DNA from: Methanothrix sp.
Lineage (GTDB): Archaea > Halobacteriota > Methanosarcinia > Methanotrichales > Methanotrichaceae
Assembly (NCBI GenBank): GCA_012798025.1
Contig: JAAZNX010000076.1
Coordinates: 1 to 15,549 of the forward strand
Length of the DNA: 15,549 bases
Direction: 5' to 3'
Part shown: one piece after another, positions 13,487-15,549 of the stretch
Layout of the letters: every line of letters starts with the position of its first letter
Position numbering within the stretch: position 1 is the stretch's first letter
Notes under the pieces: model-generated
Database searches by the model: none
What the model saw: the letters and a program-made list of their open reading frames with translations, nothing else
What the model was told of the DNA's origin: nothing
Position numbers and translations under genes: made by a program

Positions 13487-14311
13487 TTGAGGAAACTAAT
13501 AGTTGCATTATCGATAGCTTTGATCATAGGGGCAGTCGGCGCCTCTGCTGTCATGGCTAAAGAGACGGTTAGCGTCTCCGGATCGACTACTGTTCTGCCA
13601 TTGGCAGAAGCCGGCGCGGAGGCATTTAATGATGTGCAATCTGATTATCAGGTTCTTGTAACAGGTGGCGGCACTGGTGTCGGGATCAAGAATATTGCTG
13701 AAGGCACCTCCGATATAGCTATGGCCTCCCGAGAGGTAACGTCCGACGAGATGAGTAAGTTTGGCGACAAGTTCCGGGAGAATATGGTTGCCTATGACGG
13801 AATAGTCATAGCTGTTAGCAAGCAGATCTACGATGCGGGCGTAACATCTCTCACCAAGGAGCAGGTCAAGAAGATCTATTCTGGTGAGATCACCAACTGG
13901 AAGGAACTGGGAGGCCCGGATGAAGAGATGCTGGTCGTTGCCAGGGAGCAGGGCTCCGGAACCAGGGATACCTTTATGGAGGAGATCATGGGCAGCAAAA
14001 CTGCGGAGACTCCTGGCGTAAATACAGTGACCAGTAGCAATGCAGAGGTCAGAACTGCCTTGATCGGCAGCGAAGTGGCCATAGGGTACCTTGGATTCAG
14101 CTATGTCGAGGACGGCTCTGTGGGTGCGATCACTCTTGACGGCGTCAAGCCCACTGTCGAGACCATCAAGGACGCCAGCTATGAGCTTGGTCGCAAGCTA
14201 TACTTCTACACTTTTGGCGATGCCAGCCCTGGAGCCGAGGCATTCATAAAATTCATGACCGGAGCCGATGGGCAGAAGATCGCCGAGGAGAATGGCTTCA
14301 TCCCTCTGTGA
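13487..14311 (+). CDS. pstS: PstS-like phosphate-binding protein
   Basis: The product is the solute-binding protein of a Pst phosphate ABC transporter. From TTG 13487 it has 274 residues, with a signal peptide of about 24 (MRKLIVALS... ending AVMA). Phosphate-binding loops are visible: SGSTTVLP (31-38), GGGTGVGI (60-67) and REQGSGTRD (153-161). The GEITNWKELGG segment is also characteristic. The mature protein lacks a lipobox cysteine, so anchoring is unclear. No pstC, pstA, pstB or phoU follows; the next genes encode unrelated proteins. A hairpin with a T-run (14340-14363) suggests a monocistronic message, so the permease is presumably elsewhere. Confidence 0.92.
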   Translation: MRKLIVALSIALIIGAVGASAVMAKETVSVSGSTTVLPLAEAGAEAFNDVQSDYQVLVTGGGTGVGIKNIAEGTSDIAMASREVTSDEMSKFGDKFRENMVAYDGIVIAVSKQIYDAGVTSLTKEQVKKIYSGEITNWKELGGPDEEMLVVAREQGSGTRDTFMEEIMGSKTAETPGVNTVTSSNAEVRTALIGSEVAIGYLGFSYVEDGSVGAITLDGVKPTVETIKDASYELGRKLYFYTFGDASPGAEAFIKFMTGADGQKIAEENGFIPL

Positions 14312-14339
14312 TGGGGCTCTAATCAGATTTTTTGTGCGT

Positions 14340-14363
14340 GGTGCAGGAACCTCGCACCTTTTT
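14340..14363 (+). terminator. Hairpin plus T5 after pstS
   Basis: GGTGC (14340-14344) pairs with GCACC (14354-14358), extended by AG/CT with one bulged C, around a GAAC loop. It is followed directly by five T residues (14359-14363). It lies 28 nt after the stop codon. Confidence 0.55.
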
Positions 14364-14585
14364 CTCGTTAATTTGCAGATCTAACATCGATCATAGCAAG
14401 GACCACCATAGCTGGTAAATAGTTATCCCCAGGGATTGCTATAATCTGAGGCATACCATCAATGGTTGCCTGACGCCAATGGTTGGGCAGTTTTTCTGGC
14501 CACGATCATGATCTCAATATCGTCCAAATCGAGAGCCCTTCGCGCCTAGCCACTCTGATCACTCAATTGCCCGAGCGTACCATCA

Positions 14586-14615
14586 TTTTTATAAGGGCGG
14601 TAGAGGATATTCCTC
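14586..14615 (+). promoter_or_regulatory. Promoter with inverted repeat upstream of the secreted-protein gene
   Basis: TTTTTATAA (14586-14594) is a good TATA match and places transcription start near 14617, only about 8 nt before the ATG. Between the two, GAGGA TAT TCCTC (14603-14615) is a perfect 5-bp inverted repeat that could be an operator. It is too far upstream to act as a normal Shine-Dalgarno sequence. Confidence 0.45.
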
Positions 14616-14624
14616 CGACGATAG

Positions 14625-15038
14625 ATGAAAACTCATTTGATCTCAATCATCTGCCTGTCTCTTTGCATGGCATGCATTCAGGCCGTTCAATGCTATCAGA
14701 ATGTCGGCGAGGATTTTGGGAAATCCTGGCTGCAACAGCATTCAACGAAGCCTCTCTCCGTCATAGAGCCTAAGAACAACCTTTGGAGCTGGGGTGGTAC
14801 CCCAAAAGGCTATACGATCTATAATAACACTCTGTATCCCCCGGGTTATGGGCCAAAATGGTTTTATCCAGCAATTTTGACTGGCGCTGCGCCAGTTGTT
14901 ATTAACAGCACTGATGCAAACAACTATCTATCTCAAAGCCTGTTGCCAGATGCTCCATACACAGACCCATGGCTACTGGCACAAATGCTGGGACGGCCAG
15001 TCTCATACGTCAATGTACCCAGTAGTTCTCTGTTCTAA
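14625..15038 (+). CDS. Small secreted protein of unknown function
   Basis: This 137-residue product begins with a clear signal peptide (MKTHLISIICLSLCMAC, cleavage near residue 20). The mature part is rich in Pro, Tyr, Trp and Asn and has no further membrane helix. Two N-glycosylation sequons, NNT (67-69) and NST (94-96), fit an exported archaeal protein. A WSWGG motif (54-58), PPGYGPKWFYP (72-82) and TDPWLLAQMLGRP (113-125) are distinctive, but I cannot assign a family. The TATA box and short leader fit a near-leaderless mRNA, as no Shine-Dalgarno sequence is near the ATG. Signal sequence and composition support a real gene. Confidence 0.7.
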   Translation: MKTHLISIICLSLCMACIQAVQCYQNVGEDFGKSWLQQHSTKPLSVIEPKNNLWSWGGTPKGYTIYNNTLYPPGYGPKWFYPAILTGAAPVVINSTDANNYLSQSLLPDAPYTDPWLLAQMLGRPVSYVNVPSSSLF

Positions 15039-15046
15039 ATATTCCA

Positions 15047-15055
15047 TATTTTTAT
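15047..15055 (+). promoter_or_regulatory. TATA element for the asparagine-synthase-like gene
   Basis: TATTTTTAT lies about 32 bp before the ATG at 15083 and predicts a leader of only about 6 nt. No Shine-Dalgarno sequence is present. Confidence 0.45.
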
Positions 15056-15082
15056 CTATTTTCACATTTACAGACTTGCCCT

Positions 15083-15549
15083 ATGGCCTCAGCGCGCGTT
15101 AAGGGATGGGTTGAACTGGACTCAAATCGCCTCACTTCGAGCCAGGTTGAGGCTATGTTATCGGACGATCTGAGCAGGGCCTCAAGATTTGGCGGCGAAT
15201 TTCTCATCGAATGGAACGGCTGCAAAGCGCGTGACCACTTCGGAATCATGGCTGGAGATTGCCCACCTGGCACTGTGCTCTGCAATGGCAAGGAGGTGGG
15301 GAAGGTCGACCCGGCCTATCCCCTCATGGATTTGGGAGAGGCCATTGAGATTGCCGTTGGGCTGAGGAGCGATGAAGGCGTAGTTGCGCTCTCGGGAGGA
15401 GTGGATTCTGCGCTGGTGGCCAGGCTTGCCGGACTGGAGTGCGTTGTAGTGGGAGCATCAGGTTCGCACGACATCTCGCGTGCACAGCAGGTGGCCAGAG
15501 AGCTTTGCCTGCCCCTTGAGCAGGTACTGATCGATTCAGGAAGGATCGA
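15083..15549 (+). CDS. Asparagine-synthase-like ATP pyrophosphatase (3' end beyond the window)
   Basis: The first 155 codons are present and the gene continues past the window edge. The N-type ATP-pyrophosphatase loop LSGGVDS (103-109) followed by VVVGASGSHD (121-130) identifies the asparagine synthase synthetase domain. Residues 37-54 (FGGEFLIEWNG...ARDHFGI) look like a remnant of the class-II glutaminase fold (GEFxxxxWDG...ARDRFG). The catalytic N-terminal Cys is missing (the protein begins MAS), and the domain is far shorter than the normal ~200 residues. It may therefore use ammonia or have a different amidation or adenylation role. The ATG at 15083 is the first start after the TATA element. 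Confidence 0.82.
   Translation, partial: MASARVKGWVELDSNRLTSSQVEAMLSDDLSRASRFGGEFLIEWNGCKARDHFGIMAGDCPPGTVLCNGKEVGKVDPAYPLMDLGEAIEIAVGLRSDEGVVALSGGVDSALVARLAGLECVVVGASGSHDISRAQQVARELCLPLEQVLIDSGRI

Larger units (their letters stand above)
14312..14624. other. Intergenic region after pstS
   Basis: I see no convincing gene in these 313 bases. The region holds the terminator-like hairpin at 14340-14363, a 9-bp direct repeat CAATGGTTG (14460-14468 and 14477-14485), and the promoter of the secreted-protein gene. A frame from 14483 overlaps that gene and has no ribosome-binding site. Confidence 0.5.

Noticed and set aside
14460..14485. Direct repeat CAATGGTTG, two copies 17 bp apart
   Set aside because: Only 9 bp and two copies, with no gene start at a suitable distance. 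Too weak to call a regulatory site.
14483..14773. Plus-strand frame of 96 residues before the secreted-protein gene
   Set aside because: It overlaps the signal-peptide gene in another frame, has no ribosome-binding site, and its start lies upstream of the promoter that serves the secreted-protein gene.

Overview
This is a chromosomal segment of a methanogenic euryarchaeon. I infer the Methanosarcinia, most likely a Methanothrix (Methanosaeta)-type organism. The support is archaeal ribosomal protein S8e, archaeal TYW1 (Taw1), archaeal Elp3, a DUF1922 protein, a UPF0282 protein, TATA-type promoters, frequent leaderless or near-leaderless genes, and a tRNA-Trp whose intron holds a box C/D guide RNA. 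The genus is a guess from gene content and moderate GC. No insertion sequences, phage genes or CRISPR arrays are visible, so the region looks like ordinary chromosome.

Layout. 1-310: tRNA-Lys(CTT), then tRNA-Trp(CCA) with a 134-nt intron. 400-717: small unknown protein. 911-3164: endonuclease IV, convergent with a single-domain response regulator; upstream of the regulator on the same strand lies the wyosine enzyme Taw1. 3289-6206: two tandem, translationally coupled paralogues with a signal peptide, a pentapeptide-repeat domain and a two-helix pore-loop module. 6243-6317: tRNA-Arg(CCT). 6371-8323: hisG and a metallophosphoesterase, divergent from a shared TATA region. 8368-10445: nitroreductase overlapping elp3. 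10528-11124: rps8e and a DUF1922 zinc-ribbon protein, convergent with a hotdog-fold protein (11108-11521). 11609-13335: UPF0282 metallo-hydrolase, then a Met-10+/Trm5-like methyltransferase. 13377-14311: a perfect AT-rich inverted repeat and a PstS-like binding protein. 14625-15038: small secreted protein. 15083 to the end: 5' part of an asparagine-synthase-like gene cut by the window edge.

How the genes relate. tRNA biogenesis recurs: three tRNA genes, an intron-encoded 2'-O-methylation guide whose two guides match the tRNA-Trp anticodon arm, Taw1 (G37 of tRNA-Phe), Elp3 (U34) and a Trm5/TYW2-type methyltransferase. These are scattered in separate transcription units, so this is loose clustering, not an operon.

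The most unusual content is the pair of pentapeptide-repeat/pore-loop proteins. Both have a channel-like C-terminus in which the K+ filter position carries Q-G/A-P-I/V-D/N. Their signal peptides and charged flanks suggest an inverted pore loop under an extracellular repeat domain, as in ionotropic glutamate receptors. Function is not demonstrated.
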